Shown here in pieces: positions 50,233 through 58,942 of a DNA stretch of 64,000 nt. Under the pieces are notes generated by a model. That model was not told the DNA's origin and searched no databases. It saw nothing but the letters and a program-made list of their open reading frames with translations. A program made the position numbers and the translations under genes. Position 1 is the first letter of the stretch; each line of letters starts with the position of its first letter. This DNA comes from Mycolicibacterium peregrinum. GTDB taxonomy: Bacteria > Actinomycetota > Actinomycetes > Mycobacteriales > Mycobacteriaceae. Location of the stretch: positions 146,504-210,503 of the forward strand of contig NZ_LQPP01000029.1 of the NCBI RefSeq assembly GCF_002102345.1, written 5' to 3'.

Positions 50233-51092
50233 TTCGTGACCACAGACGCGAAAGCGGGCTTCGCCTCGATCATGGCCCAGTGCCCACAGTTGGGGAACAC
50301 GTGAAGCTCGGCGTTGGGGATGGTCCGCATCGGAATCAGCGCCATATCAAGCGGACTCACGCGATCATCGCGTCCCCACGTCAGTAGTGTCGGTGCCGAC
50401 ACCTTGTGCATCCGGGCCCAGGGCATGGGCAGGTCTGAGGCGGCCATCGAGGCCATCATCGCTGCAAACGCCGCCTTGCCGTACATGCGGCGTGCGGCGG
50501 CCAACGTCTCCGGGTCGGTCGCCAGCGTCCAACGCTCCTCGATGAGCTCCTCGGTGACCAACGACCGGTCGTAGACCATGGAATGAAGCCAGTCGATCAA
50601 GCGCTGCCGAGTCGGGTCCTCGGTGAATTCCTGGAGCAGACGGATTCCCTCGCTCGGGCCGGGGGAGAAGATCGTGGTGCCGATCCCGCCGATCGTCACG
50701 AGTCGGCCCACCCGCTCGGGCGCGTTGATCGCCGTGTTTATGCCGACGCCGCCGCCCATGGAGTTTCCGACGATGTCCACCCGTTCGACACCGAGCGCAT
50801 CCAGGAACGGAGTCACGGCGCCCTGGGCGGTGACCATCGGGTGCCCGCCCCAGTCGTCGGAAACTCCGAAACCTGGGAACTCCAGGACCAGGCAGCGGAA
50901 GCGTTCGGCGAACGTCGGTAGCACCCCGCGGAAGTTGCGCCACCCGGTGACGCCGGGACCCGATCCGTGCAGGAACAGGACGGTCGGACCCTGGCCGACA
51001 TCGTAGTACCGCAAAGTCCCTGCACTGGTGTCGATCTCACGCAGCGCATCCGTCGTACCGACTCCGGTGGTGGTCGCAGCAGAACTTGACAC
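50214..51092 (-). CDS. hsaD: C-C bond meta-cleavage-product hydrolase (HsaD/BphD type)
   Basis: 292 residues. Catalytic triad: S111 in VGNSMGGG, D243 in TWGRDDRVSPLD, H271 in NCGHW. LFLHGSGPGVTGWRNF is the oxyanion region, and GTTIFSPGPSEGIRLL and SMVYDRSLVTEELIEERW follow HsaD closely. It cleaves the ring-opened 4,9-DSHA to 2-hydroxyhexadienoate and the bicyclic DOHNAA. GTG 51092 (AAAGGAAAGAAG upstream) was chosen over ATG 51125. It is divergent from the mce operon, with the shared motif between them. Confidence 0.9.
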   Translation of the reverse strand: MSSSAATTTGVGTTDALREIDTSAGTLRYYDVGQGPTVLFLHGSGPGVTGWRNFRGVLPTFAERFRCLVLEFPGFGVSDDWGGHPMVTAQGAVTPFLDALGVERVDIVGNSMGGGVGINTAINAPERVGRLVTIGGIGTTIFSPGPSEGIRLLQEFTEDPTRQRLIDWLHSMVYDRSLVTEELIEERWTLATDPETLAAARRMYGKAAFAAMMASMAASDLPMPWARMHKVSAPTLLTWGRDDRVSPLDMALIPMRTIPNAELHVFPNCGHWAMIEAKPAFASVVTNYLARV

Positions 51093-51166
51093 GTGTCTTC
51101 TTTCCTTTTGCCGGGCTCGTTGCATCCAGCCTCACACGCTGTCCAAAAGGTCGGCAATGGGATGTT

Positions 51167-51179
51167 CCACTGACCGGTG
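51167..51179 (-). promoter_or_regulatory. Shared cluster operator, copy 10 (hsaD/mce)
   Basis: On the minus strand CACCGGTCAGTGG, 11 of 13, within GTCACCGGTCAGTGGAAC. GAGGCT (51133-51128) lies 40 bp away on the hsaD side, and TATTCC (51199-51204) lies 26 bp away on the mce side; both -10 guesses are weak. The mce transcript would have a ~110-nt leader. Confidence 0.55.
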
Positions 51180-51320
51180 ACTAGCAGCGGCGGGGCGGTA
51201 TTCCCGGTGGGTGGGACACGCGATGGTGCGCTCGGTTGTGAACTGCGATGGTTCCCGGTCGAGACGTGTTCCAGGTCATACCGGCCCCCGGGTGACTCCC
51301 ACGCAGAAAAGGAGAACCCG

Positions 51321-52091
51321 ATGCTGCAGCGACAACTCGCCGGCCCACTCGAGGGGGTGGGTGGGTTGTTCGCCATGTCGGTGGATGCCGCCAGATTCAC
51401 GGTGCGCAGACCATTCCAATGGCGCGAATTCCTTGACCAATCCTGGTTCGTGGCAAGGGTTTCCATGGCGCCGACGCTGTTGGTGGCGATCCCGTTCACG
51501 GTCCTGGTGTCGTTCACCCTGAACATCCTGCTGCGGGAACTGGGGGCGGCCGACCTTTCCGGGGCGGGCGCGGCATTCGGCGCCGTGACCCAGGTGGGGC
51601 CCATGGTGACGGTGTTGATCGTGGCCGGGGCCGGAGCGACGGCGATGTGCGCGGATCTGGGGTCGCGGACCGTCCGTGAGGAGATCGACGCCATGGAGGT
51701 GCTGGGCATCAACCCGATCCAGCGTCTGGTGACCCCGCGGATGCTGGCCTCGGGTCTGGTGGCGCTGCTGCTCAACAGCGTCGTGGTGATCATCGGAATC
51801 CTTGGCGGATACCTGTTCTCGGTGTTCGTCCAAGACGTCAACCCCGGTGCGTTCGCCGCAGGTATCACCCTGCTCACCGGCATTCCGGAGGTCATCATCT
51901 CCTGCGTCAAGGCGGCCCTGTTCGGCCTGATCGCCGGACTGGTCGCGTGCTATCGCGGTCTGACCGTCTCGGGTGGCGGTGCCAAAGCGGTGGGCAACGC
52001 CGTCAACGAAACGGTGGTCTACGCCTTCATGGCGTTGTTCGTCGTCAACGTGGTGGTCACCGCCATCGGCATCCAGATGACTACGCGATGA
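51321..52091 (+). CDS. yrbEA: Mce permease YrbEA (Mce4-type)
   Basis: 256 residues of MlaE/YrbE permease fold, 5-6 membrane helices. It closely follows YrbE4A wording: RRPFQWREFLDQSWFVARVSMAPTLLVAIPFTVLVSFTLNILLRELGAADLSGAGAAFG, REEIDAMEVLGINPIQRLVTPR (the EExDA coupling motif for the MceG ATPase) and VGNAVNETVVYAF. ATG 51321 has AAAAGGAGAA 5 bp upstream. The closeness to YrbE4A, the cholesterol importer, supports a steroid substrate. Confidence 0.93.
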   Translation: MLQRQLAGPLEGVGGLFAMSVDAARFTVRRPFQWREFLDQSWFVARVSMAPTLLVAIPFTVLVSFTLNILLRELGAADLSGAGAAFGAVTQVGPMVTVLIVAGAGATAMCADLGSRTVREEIDAMEVLGINPIQRLVTPRMLASGLVALLLNSVVVIIGILGGYLFSVFVQDVNPGAFAAGITLLTGIPEVIISCVKAALFGLIAGLVACYRGLTVSGGGAKAVGNAVNETVVYAFMALFVVNVVVTAIGIQMTTR

Positions 52092-52945
52092 CGGCCACGG
52101 CAGTACTCCAGTCGGCGTACCCGCGCCTGTCCCGGGCCGTACGCCGGCCGGGTGCCGCGTTGAGCGGCATCGGAGACCATGTCCTGTTCTATGGGCGCGC
52201 GCTGGCGGGCATGCCCCACGCGGCCGTGCACTACCGCAAGGAAGTCGTCCGGCTGATCGCCGAAATCAGCATGGGTGCGGGGACCTTGGCCATGATCGGC
52301 GGAACCGTCGTCATCGTCGGATTCCTGACCCTGGCCACCGGCGGGGTCCTGGCGATCCAGGGCTACTCCTCGCTGGGCAACATCGGCATCGAAGCGCTCA
52401 CCGGATTCCTGGCCGCCTTCATCAACGTCCGGATCTCGGCGCCCATCGTCGCCGGAATCGGTCTGGCCGCCACCTTCGGCGCGGGCGTCACCGCGCAACT
52501 CGGTGCCATGCGGATCAACGAGGAGGTCGACGCCCTCGAAGCGATGGCGATTCGGCCCGTCGAGTACCTGGTGTCCAGCCGGATCGTGGCCGGAATGATC
52601 GCGATCACCCCGCTCTACTCGATCGCGGTGATCCTGTCCTTCCTGGCCAGCCAGTTCACCACCGTCGTGCTGCTCGGGCAGTCCGGCGGTCTGTACGGGC
52701 ACTACTTCAGCACCTTCCTCAACCCGATCGATCTGCTCTGGTCATTCCTGCAGGCGCTGCTGATGGCGTTGGCGATCCTGTTGGTGCACACCTACTTCGG
52801 CTTCTTCGCCACCGGCGGCCCGGCCGGGGTCGGCGTGGCCGTCGGCAACGCGGTCCGGACGTCACTGATCGTCGTCGTCTCGATCACCCTGCTGATCTCG
52901 CTGGCCGTCTACGGCTCCAACGGCAACTTCAACCTCTCCGGTTAA
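52088..52945 (+). CDS. yrbEB: Mce permease YrbEB
   Basis: 285 residues, second MlaE-type subunit. Membrane helices lie from ~60 on (GTLAMIGGTVVIVGFLTLATGGVLAIQGYSSLGNIG); the coupling motif is RINEEVDALEAMAIRPVEYLVSSRIVAG, and GNAVRTSLIVVVSITLLISLAVYGSNGNFNLSG ends the protein. The start overlaps the yrbEA stop (ATGA). YrbEA and YrbEB should form the inner-membrane channel with the MceA-F needle. Confidence 0.93.
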   Translation: MTATAVLQSAYPRLSRAVRRPGAALSGIGDHVLFYGRALAGMPHAAVHYRKEVVRLIAEISMGAGTLAMIGGTVVIVGFLTLATGGVLAIQGYSSLGNIGIEALTGFLAAFINVRISAPIVAGIGLAATFGAGVTAQLGAMRINEEVDALEAMAIRPVEYLVSSRIVAGMIAITPLYSIAVILSFLASQFTTVVLLGQSGGLYGHYFSTFLNPIDLLWSFLQALLMALAILLVHTYFGFFATGGPAGVGVAVGNAVRTSLIVVVSITLLISLAVYGSNGNFNLSG

Positions 52946-52958
52946 AAGAAGGCATCTG

Positions 52959-54146
52959 ATGTCGCGTGACGCTATACGTCTTTTGGTCGGGCTGACCACG
53001 GTCGCGGTAATCGCCGCGCTCGTCACCGGCGCGGTCGTGCTGTTCCGCGGCGGGGTCGCGCCCACCGCCTCGGTGACGGTCATCTCGCCGAGGGCCGGTC
53101 TGGTGATGAACCCCGACGCCAAGGTCAAACTGCATGGAGCGCAGGTCGGCAAGGTCGTCGCCATCGACACACTGCCGGACGGGCAGGCAGCGCTTCGGTT
53201 GGCGATGAATCCCGCGGATCTGCAACTTATTCCGTCCAACACCGGTGTGGAGATCGCTTCCAGCACCGTGTTCGGTGCCAAGTTCGTCCAGCTCGTGCCG
53301 CCGCCGGAGCCGTCGAAGAACTCGATGTACGCCGGCCAGGTACTCGACGCAACGCACACCACTGTCGAGATCAATACGGTGTTCGAGCAGTTGGTTTCCG
53401 TGCTGGCACAGATCCAACCGGAAAAGCTCAACGAGACGCTCGGCGCGATGGCCCAGGCCATCGACGGTCGCGGCGACAAGCTGGGCCAGACGCTGGTCGA
53501 TCTCGACGCCATGCTGGCGAAGTTCGCCCCCAGCCTCGGCACATTGAGTCATGAAATAGCTGTCGCGCCACAGGTATTCAACGCCTACGCCGATGCCGGG
53601 CCGGACCTGGTCGAGACCATGCACAGCGTGACGCGACTCAGCGATACCGTTGTCGATCGCCGCAATGATCTGGATGCGCTGTTGGTCAGCGCGATCGGCC
53701 TGGCCGACGTCGGCAATGAGGTGGTCTCGACCAACAGCGCCGGGGTGAGCGACGCGATGCGGCTGCTGGTGCCGACCACGAACCTGCTCAACCAGTACAA
53801 CCCGGCACTCAACTGTGTGCTCAAGGGAATGGTGCCGCTGGCGATGGGGCCGCCACAGCCGCTACCCGGCGTCATGCTGCTGGACTCGTTCCTGCTGGGC
53901 ACTGAACGCTACCGCTACCCGGGCAACCTGCCGAAGGTCGCCGCCACCGGCGGCCCGCAGTGCCAGGGCCTGCCCGAGGTCGGCTTCGAACAACGGCCGC
54001 CGTTCGTGGTCACCGACATCGACGCCAACCCGGCGCAGTACGGAAACCAGGGAATCCTGTTGAACTCCGAGGGGCTCAAGCAGGCGCTGTACGGCCCGCT
54101 CGACGGTCCGCCCCGCAACACACCTCAGATAGGACAACCGGGATGA
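52959..54146 (+). CDS. mceA: Mce-family protein MceA
   Basis: 395 residues. An N-terminal anchor (IRLLVGLTTVAVIAALVTGAVVLF) precedes the MCE/MlaD domain (residues ~38-118: ASVTVISPRAGLVMNPDAKVKLHGAQVGKVVAI ... IASSTVFGAKFVQLVPP). A helical needle region follows (~135-260), then a cysteine-containing C-terminal domain (NCVLKG, QCQGLPEVGF). It begins 13 bp after yrbEB with AAAAGAAGG upstream. It is one of six subunits forming the periplasmic lipid-transport tube. Confidence 0.92.
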   Translation: MSRDAIRLLVGLTTVAVIAALVTGAVVLFRGGVAPTASVTVISPRAGLVMNPDAKVKLHGAQVGKVVAIDTLPDGQAALRLAMNPADLQLIPSNTGVEIASSTVFGAKFVQLVPPPEPSKNSMYAGQVLDATHTTVEINTVFEQLVSVLAQIQPEKLNETLGAMAQAIDGRGDKLGQTLVDLDAMLAKFAPSLGTLSHEIAVAPQVFNAYADAGPDLVETMHSVTRLSDTVVDRRNDLDALLVSAIGLADVGNEVVSTNSAGVSDAMRLLVPTTNLLNQYNPALNCVLKGMVPLAMGPPQPLPGVMLLDSFLLGTERYRYPGNLPKVAATGGPQCQGLPEVGFEQRPPFVVTDIDANPAQYGNQGILLNSEGLKQALYGPLDGPPRNTPQIGQPG

Positions 54147-55174
54147 CGCGCAGCACCGGCACCGCGATCAAATTCGGCGTGTTCGGCGTGACGATGTTGC
54201 TCCTGACCGCAGCGCTGTTCGCGATCATGGGCCAGTACCGCACCGGATCGACCAACGGCTATTCGGCCGTGTTCAGCGACGCGTCCAGCCTGAAGGTCGG
54301 CGATTCCGTCCGGGTGGCGGGTATTCGCGTCGGCACGGTCAAAGACGTTGATCTGCAACCTGACAACACCGTGCTGGTCCACTTCGACTCGGATCGCGAA
54401 GTGGTCATGACGACCGGCACCAAGGTTGCGGTGCGTTATCTGGACCTGGTCGGCAACCGTTATCTGGAATTGCTGGAGGGCCCGGGCTCGACCAAGATCC
54501 AGCCGGCGGGGTCGCAGATCCCGCTCGAGCGCACCGAGCCGGCGCTGGATCTGGATCTGCTGCTGGGTAGGCTCAAGCCCGTCATTCAGGGACTCAACGC
54601 CCAGAACGTCAACGCGCTGACGAACTCGCTGATCCAGATCCTGCAGGGCCAGGGCGGCACGGTGGAATCGCTGATGGCGCACACGACCTCGTTCACCCAG
54701 GCGCTTGCCGACAACGGACAGACCGTGCAACAGCTGATCGACAACCTGAAAACCACCGTGGCAACGGTTGCCAAGGACGGTGACAAATTCTCGGGAGCCG
54801 TCGAGCAACTGCAACAACTCATCACCGGTCTGTCCCAGGAGCGCGATCCCATCGGCGAGGCGATCACCGCGCTAGACAACGGAACCGCGTCTCTGACCGA
54901 CCTTATGACCCAGGCCCGACCACCCCTGTCAGGCACCGTCGATCAACTGACCCGGCTGGCGCCACTGCTCTCGAATGAGGACGACATGGCGCGGATGGAC
55001 CTCTCGTTGCAGAACGCTCCCAAGAACTACCGCAAGCTGGTCCGCTTGGGCGCCTACGGCAGCTTCATCAATCAGTACCTGTGCGGCATGAATGTCCGGG
55101 TCACCGACCTGCAGGGGCGCACCGCGTACTTCCCGTGGATCATGCAGAACACCGGACGCTGTGGGGAGCCCTGA
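54143..55174 (+). CDS. mceB: Mce-family protein MceB
   Basis: 343 residues: signal anchor AIKFGVFGVTMLLLTAALFAIMG, MCE domain YSAVFSDASSLKVGDSVRVAGIRVGTVKDVDLQPDNTVLVHF ... RYLDLVGNRYLELLEGP, then a long glutamine/threonine-rich helical region and a C-terminal CGMNVRVTDLQGRTAYFPW. ATG 54143 overlaps the mceA stop by ATGA. Confidence 0.92.
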   Translation: MTRSTGTAIKFGVFGVTMLLLTAALFAIMGQYRTGSTNGYSAVFSDASSLKVGDSVRVAGIRVGTVKDVDLQPDNTVLVHFDSDREVVMTTGTKVAVRYLDLVGNRYLELLEGPGSTKIQPAGSQIPLERTEPALDLDLLLGRLKPVIQGLNAQNVNALTNSLIQILQGQGGTVESLMAHTTSFTQALADNGQTVQQLIDNLKTTVATVAKDGDKFSGAVEQLQQLITGLSQERDPIGEAITALDNGTASLTDLMTQARPPLSGTVDQLTRLAPLLSNEDDMARMDLSLQNAPKNYRKLVRLGAYGSFINQYLCGMNVRVTDLQGRTAYFPWIMQNTGRCGEP

Positions 55175-56256
55175 TGCTGAAATACCGTGGATCGCACCTC
55201 ATTCGGAGCGGACTCATCGGGATCGTGCTGATCGCGATGGTCATCGCCGTCGGGCTCCAGCCGCAGGCTCTGTGGTCGTGGGCCACGTCGGTGAAGTATC
55301 ACGCGCTGTTCGCCGAGGCCGGTGGGATCACCACCGGTAACGACGTCAAGATCTCCGGGGTCACAAAGGGCCTCGTCACCGACGTCAGCCTGAGCCACGG
55401 CAAGGCTCTGGTGACCTTCACGCTCGACAGCAAGGTACGCCTGGGCTCCGCCACCACCGCGCACATCCGCACCGGGACCATGCTCGGTGCCAGGATGCTC
55501 ACCCTGGAACCGGCCGGCGCCGGCACAATGCGCGCCTCGGACACCATCCCCATCACCAGGACGGCGTCTCCGTATTCGTTGACCAACGCCGTCGGCGACT
55601 TCACGAACAACACGGCAGGCACCGACACGGCTGCCCTGACGCAATCCCTGGATACGTTGTCCGACACCATCGATCGCATGGCGCCGCAACTGGGGCCGAC
55701 GTTCGAGGGTCTGTCCCGGCTGTCGGAAACCCTGAACAGTCGTAACGAGTCGCTGTCCAACCTGCTCAAGAGCGCTGCCGACGTGACCGGCATCCTCTCC
55801 AAGCGCAGCGAGCAGGTCAACACGCTACTGCTGGACGCGAACGCGTTGACCGGAGTGCTCGACCAACGCCGGTACGCGATCGTCAACCTGCTGGCCAACA
55901 CCTCGGCGCTGTCTCAGCAGCTCTCCGGACTCGTCCATGACAACGAAGAAGAACTCGCACCCACCCTCAAGCAGCTCAATTCGGTGACGGCGATGCTGGA
56001 GAAGAACCGCGACAACATCGCGGGCGCGCTGGCAGGCCTTGCCAAATACCAGGTCACCCAGGGTGAATCGGTGAACAACGGCTGGTATTACAACGCCTTC
56101 GTCGGGAATCTCCTGCCGGCGCAGACCCTCCAGCCCTTCCTCGACTACGCCTTCGGATTCCGGCGCGGCACCAACGCCGGACAACCGCCGGACAATGCCG
56201 GCCCACGTGCCGAATTCCCATGGCCCCACAACGGCATTCCTGGAGGAAGTCGATGA
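55174..56256 (+). CDS. mceC: Mce-family protein MceC
   Basis: 360 residues. The anchor is HLIRSGLIGIVLIAMVIAVGL. The MCE domain is YHALFAEAGGITTGNDVKISGVTKGLVTDVSLSHGKALVTFTLDSKVRLGSATTAHIRTGTMLGARMLTLEPA. The heptad-like needle runs from ~140 to 290 (SLDTLSDTIDRMAPQL...SALSQQLSGLVHDNEEELAPTLKQL). ATG 55174 shares one base with the mceB stop (TGATG). The tail is Pro/Asn-rich. Confidence 0.92.
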   Translation: MLKYRGSHLIRSGLIGIVLIAMVIAVGLQPQALWSWATSVKYHALFAEAGGITTGNDVKISGVTKGLVTDVSLSHGKALVTFTLDSKVRLGSATTAHIRTGTMLGARMLTLEPAGAGTMRASDTIPITRTASPYSLTNAVGDFTNNTAGTDTAALTQSLDTLSDTIDRMAPQLGPTFEGLSRLSETLNSRNESLSNLLKSAADVTGILSKRSEQVNTLLLDANALTGVLDQRRYAIVNLLANTSALSQQLSGLVHDNEEELAPTLKQLNSVTAMLEKNRDNIAGALAGLAKYQVTQGESVNNGWYYNAFVGNLLPAQTLQPFLDYAFGFRRGTNAGQPPDNAGPRAEFPWPHNGIPGGSR

Positions 56257-57710
56257 TCGCCCGCAACCGCAAGCGGATCAGCCGCACCGTGTTGGTGCTG
56301 CTCGCCGCGCTGGCACTGGCCGGCACGGTGGTGATCGTGCGACAGACCGCCTTCAAGCCGACCACCATCACCGCCTACTTCACCTCGGCCACCGCGATCT
56401 ACCCGGGCGACGAGGTCCGCGTGGCAGGCGTCAAGGTCGGCTCCATCAAGAGCATCGAACCGATCGGCGGGCAGGCGCGGCTCACCCTCGCCGTCGATCA
56501 TGGCGTGAAGATTCCGGCCGACGCCAAGGCGATCCTCATGGCGCAGAACCTGGTTGCCGCTCGCTATGTCCAGCTGGCCCCGGCCTACGAAGACGCCGGG
56601 CCGACCATGGCCGACGGCGCGCAGATCGGTGTCGAGCGCACCGCCGTGCCCGTCGAGTGGGACCAGGTCAAAGACCAGCTGATGCGGTTGGCGAGCGACC
56701 TGGGACCGCTCAACGGGGCGTCGGCCACCTCGCTCAGCCGCTTCGTCGACAGCGCCGCCGCCGCCATGAACGGCAACGGTGAGAAACTGCACGAGGCGAT
56801 CAGCCAATTATCCGGTGTCGCAAAGATCCTCGGCCAGGGGAGCGGCGATCTCGTCGGCACCATCAAGAACCTGCAGGTCTTCGTGACGGCACTGCGGGAC
56901 AGCAATGCCCAGATCGTGGAATTCCAGGGACACCTCGCCAACGTCACCAGTGTTGTCGACGGGAGCCGCTCGGATCTGGACGGTGCGCTGACCAATCTGG
57001 CCGATGCCGTCGGTAACGTCCGGCGGTTCATCGCCGGTACCCGCGACCAGACCGCTGAGCAACTGGAGCGGTTGAACAACGTCACCCAGAATCTGGTGGA
57101 CAACAAGACCAAGCTGGAGAACGTCCTTCACGTCGCACCCAATGCGATCGCCAACGGCTACAACATCTACAACCCCGACAGTGGGACCGCCGTCGGTGCC
57201 TTTGCGTTGTCGAACTTCGCCGATCCGGTCTCGGTGGTGTGCTCGGCGATCTCGGCGGTGAAGAACGCCACGGCGTCCGAATCCTCCAAGCTGTGCGCCC
57301 AGTACCTCGGACCGGCCCTGTCGTTGATCAACTTCAATTACCTGCCGATGCCGTTCAACGCCTACCTACGCAAGGCGCCCAGCCCGGAGAACCTGGTGTA
57401 CACCGACCCCAACCTCGCACCTGGTGGGGCCGGCGGGCGTCCGCAGCCGTACGCGGATCAGCCGCCGGCGGTGTCGGCCTACACCGGTGCCGGTGACGTG
57501 GCGCCGCCGGCGGGATGGGGTGTGCCCCCGGGCCCGCCGGGCTCCTACGCACCCAACGGATTCCCCGCTAACCCCTCGCCCGCGGCGTACCCCGGATCAC
57601 CGATCGTCGCGGACACGCCGGTACAAGCACCGAAGTCGTTGGGGGACATGCTCCTACCCGCCGAGATGGCTCCGCCCCCCGCACCCCCTGCCCCAGGAGG
57701 CACCCCATGA
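56253..57710 (+). CDS. mceD: Mce-family protein MceD
   Basis: 485 residues. The anchor is ISRTVLVLLAALALAGTVVIV and the MCE domain ITAYFTSATAIYPGDEVRVAGVKVGSIKSIEPIGGQARLTLAVD. A helical needle and a CSAISAVKNAT...CAQYLGP cysteine pair follow, and the ~110-residue C-terminal tail is Pro/Gly/Ala-rich, as is usual for MceD. The start overlaps mceC by ATGA with GGAGGAAG upstream. Confidence 0.92.
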   Translation: MIARNRKRISRTVLVLLAALALAGTVVIVRQTAFKPTTITAYFTSATAIYPGDEVRVAGVKVGSIKSIEPIGGQARLTLAVDHGVKIPADAKAILMAQNLVAARYVQLAPAYEDAGPTMADGAQIGVERTAVPVEWDQVKDQLMRLASDLGPLNGASATSLSRFVDSAAAAMNGNGEKLHEAISQLSGVAKILGQGSGDLVGTIKNLQVFVTALRDSNAQIVEFQGHLANVTSVVDGSRSDLDGALTNLADAVGNVRRFIAGTRDQTAEQLERLNNVTQNLVDNKTKLENVLHVAPNAIANGYNIYNPDSGTAVGAFALSNFADPVSVVCSAISAVKNATASESSKLCAQYLGPALSLINFNYLPMPFNAYLRKAPSPENLVYTDPNLAPGGAGGRPQPYADQPPAVSAYTGAGDVAPPAGWGVPPGPPGSYAPNGFPANPSPAAYPGSPIVADTPVQAPKSLGDMLLPAEMAPPPAPPAPGGTP

Positions 57711-58942
57711 GCGCTCGGAGGTCACTGGCACGCCTGACCGTGATAGCTGCCTGCGCAGCGGCGACCCTGACCGGCTGTGCGTTCCACGGACTGAATTCGC
57801 TGCCCCTGCCCGGCACGGTGGGGCGCGGGGCCGACGCCACGACCTATCATGTTGAGCTAGCCAATATCGGCACGCTGGAAGCTAATTCGCCGGTCATGAT
57901 CGGCGATGTCATCGTGGGCAGCGTCTCCCGCATGGTGGTGAAGGGCTGGCACGCGGACGTGGAGGTCTCGGTCAAGCCCGACGTCGTCGTTCCGGCCAAC
58001 GCGGTCGCCACCGTCGGTCAGACCAGCCTGCTGGGCTCCATGCACATCGCACTCGACCCCCCGCTGGGGCAGTCGCCGTCAGGACGGCTGTCGCCGGGTG
58101 CCACGCTCGAGCTCAACCAGACTTCGACTTATCCGTCGACCGAACAGACCTTGTCGTCGCTGTCGGTTCTCGTCAACGGTGGCGGTCTGGGCAAGATCGG
58201 TGACCTGGTCACCGAATTCAACGCCGCGCTCAACGGCCGCGAAGACCAGATTCGCGATCTCCTCACCCGGCTCGACGACATCGTCGGGATGTTCGCCAAC
58301 CAGCGCGACGACATCAACGCCTCGATCACGGCACTGAACCGGTTGGCGGGCACGCTGTCCGGCCAGCAAGAGGTGATCACCACGGCCCTGCAACGGATCC
58401 CTCCGGCCTTGGACATCCTGGTGAAGGAACGCCCGCGCATCACCACGGCGTTGGAGAAATTCGGTCAGTTCAGCGACACCGCGACCAAGCTCGTCCACGC
58501 GACGCGGGACGACCTGCTGACCAACCTGCGCAACCTTGAACCGACGGTGAAGGCACTGGCCGACGTCGGCCCGAATCTGGGCACCGTGTTGGCCTACGCA
58601 CCGACTTTCCCCTATCCGCAGAACTTCATCGACCGGGCGATTCGCGGGGACTACCTCAACCAGTTCATCACCTTCGACTTCACCGTCCCGCGGCTGAAGA
58701 GAGGGTTGTTCCTGGGGACCAGATGGGGCCAGGAGGGCCTGCCGTTGACGCCGGCGCCCGGCGATCCTTGGTTCTCGAACTACACCAAGGATCCCCTGAA
58801 CATGCCACTGACTCCACCACCACCCGCGGTGGCCACGATGCCGCCGCTGGTCGACCCGGCTCCGGACGAAGGGCAGTCCGATCCGCCGGCCGCGACGCCG
58901 CCTTCCGACCCTGCAGCAGCGCCGAACGGAGGTGGCAACTGA
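57707..58942 (+). CDS. mceE: Mce-family lipoprotein MceE
   Basis: 411 residues. The N-terminal signal ends with the lipobox LTGC, so C24 is the lipidated residue. MCE domain: YHVELANIGTLEANSPVMIGDVIVGSVSRMVVKGWHADVEVSVKPDVVVPANAVATVGQTSLLGSMHIAL. Coiled needle region ~150-270; Pro-rich tail. It overlaps mceD by ATGA. MceE is the lipid-anchored tip or ring component. Confidence 0.93.
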   Translation: MSARRSLARLTVIAACAAATLTGCAFHGLNSLPLPGTVGRGADATTYHVELANIGTLEANSPVMIGDVIVGSVSRMVVKGWHADVEVSVKPDVVVPANAVATVGQTSLLGSMHIALDPPLGQSPSGRLSPGATLELNQTSTYPSTEQTLSSLSVLVNGGGLGKIGDLVTEFNAALNGREDQIRDLLTRLDDIVGMFANQRDDINASITALNRLAGTLSGQQEVITTALQRIPPALDILVKERPRITTALEKFGQFSDTATKLVHATRDDLLTNLRNLEPTVKALADVGPNLGTVLAYAPTFPYPQNFIDRAIRGDYLNQFITFDFTVPRLKRGLFLGTRWGQEGLPLTPAPGDPWFSNYTKDPLNMPLTPPPPAVATMPPLVDPAPDEGQSDPPAATPPSDPAAAPNGGGN

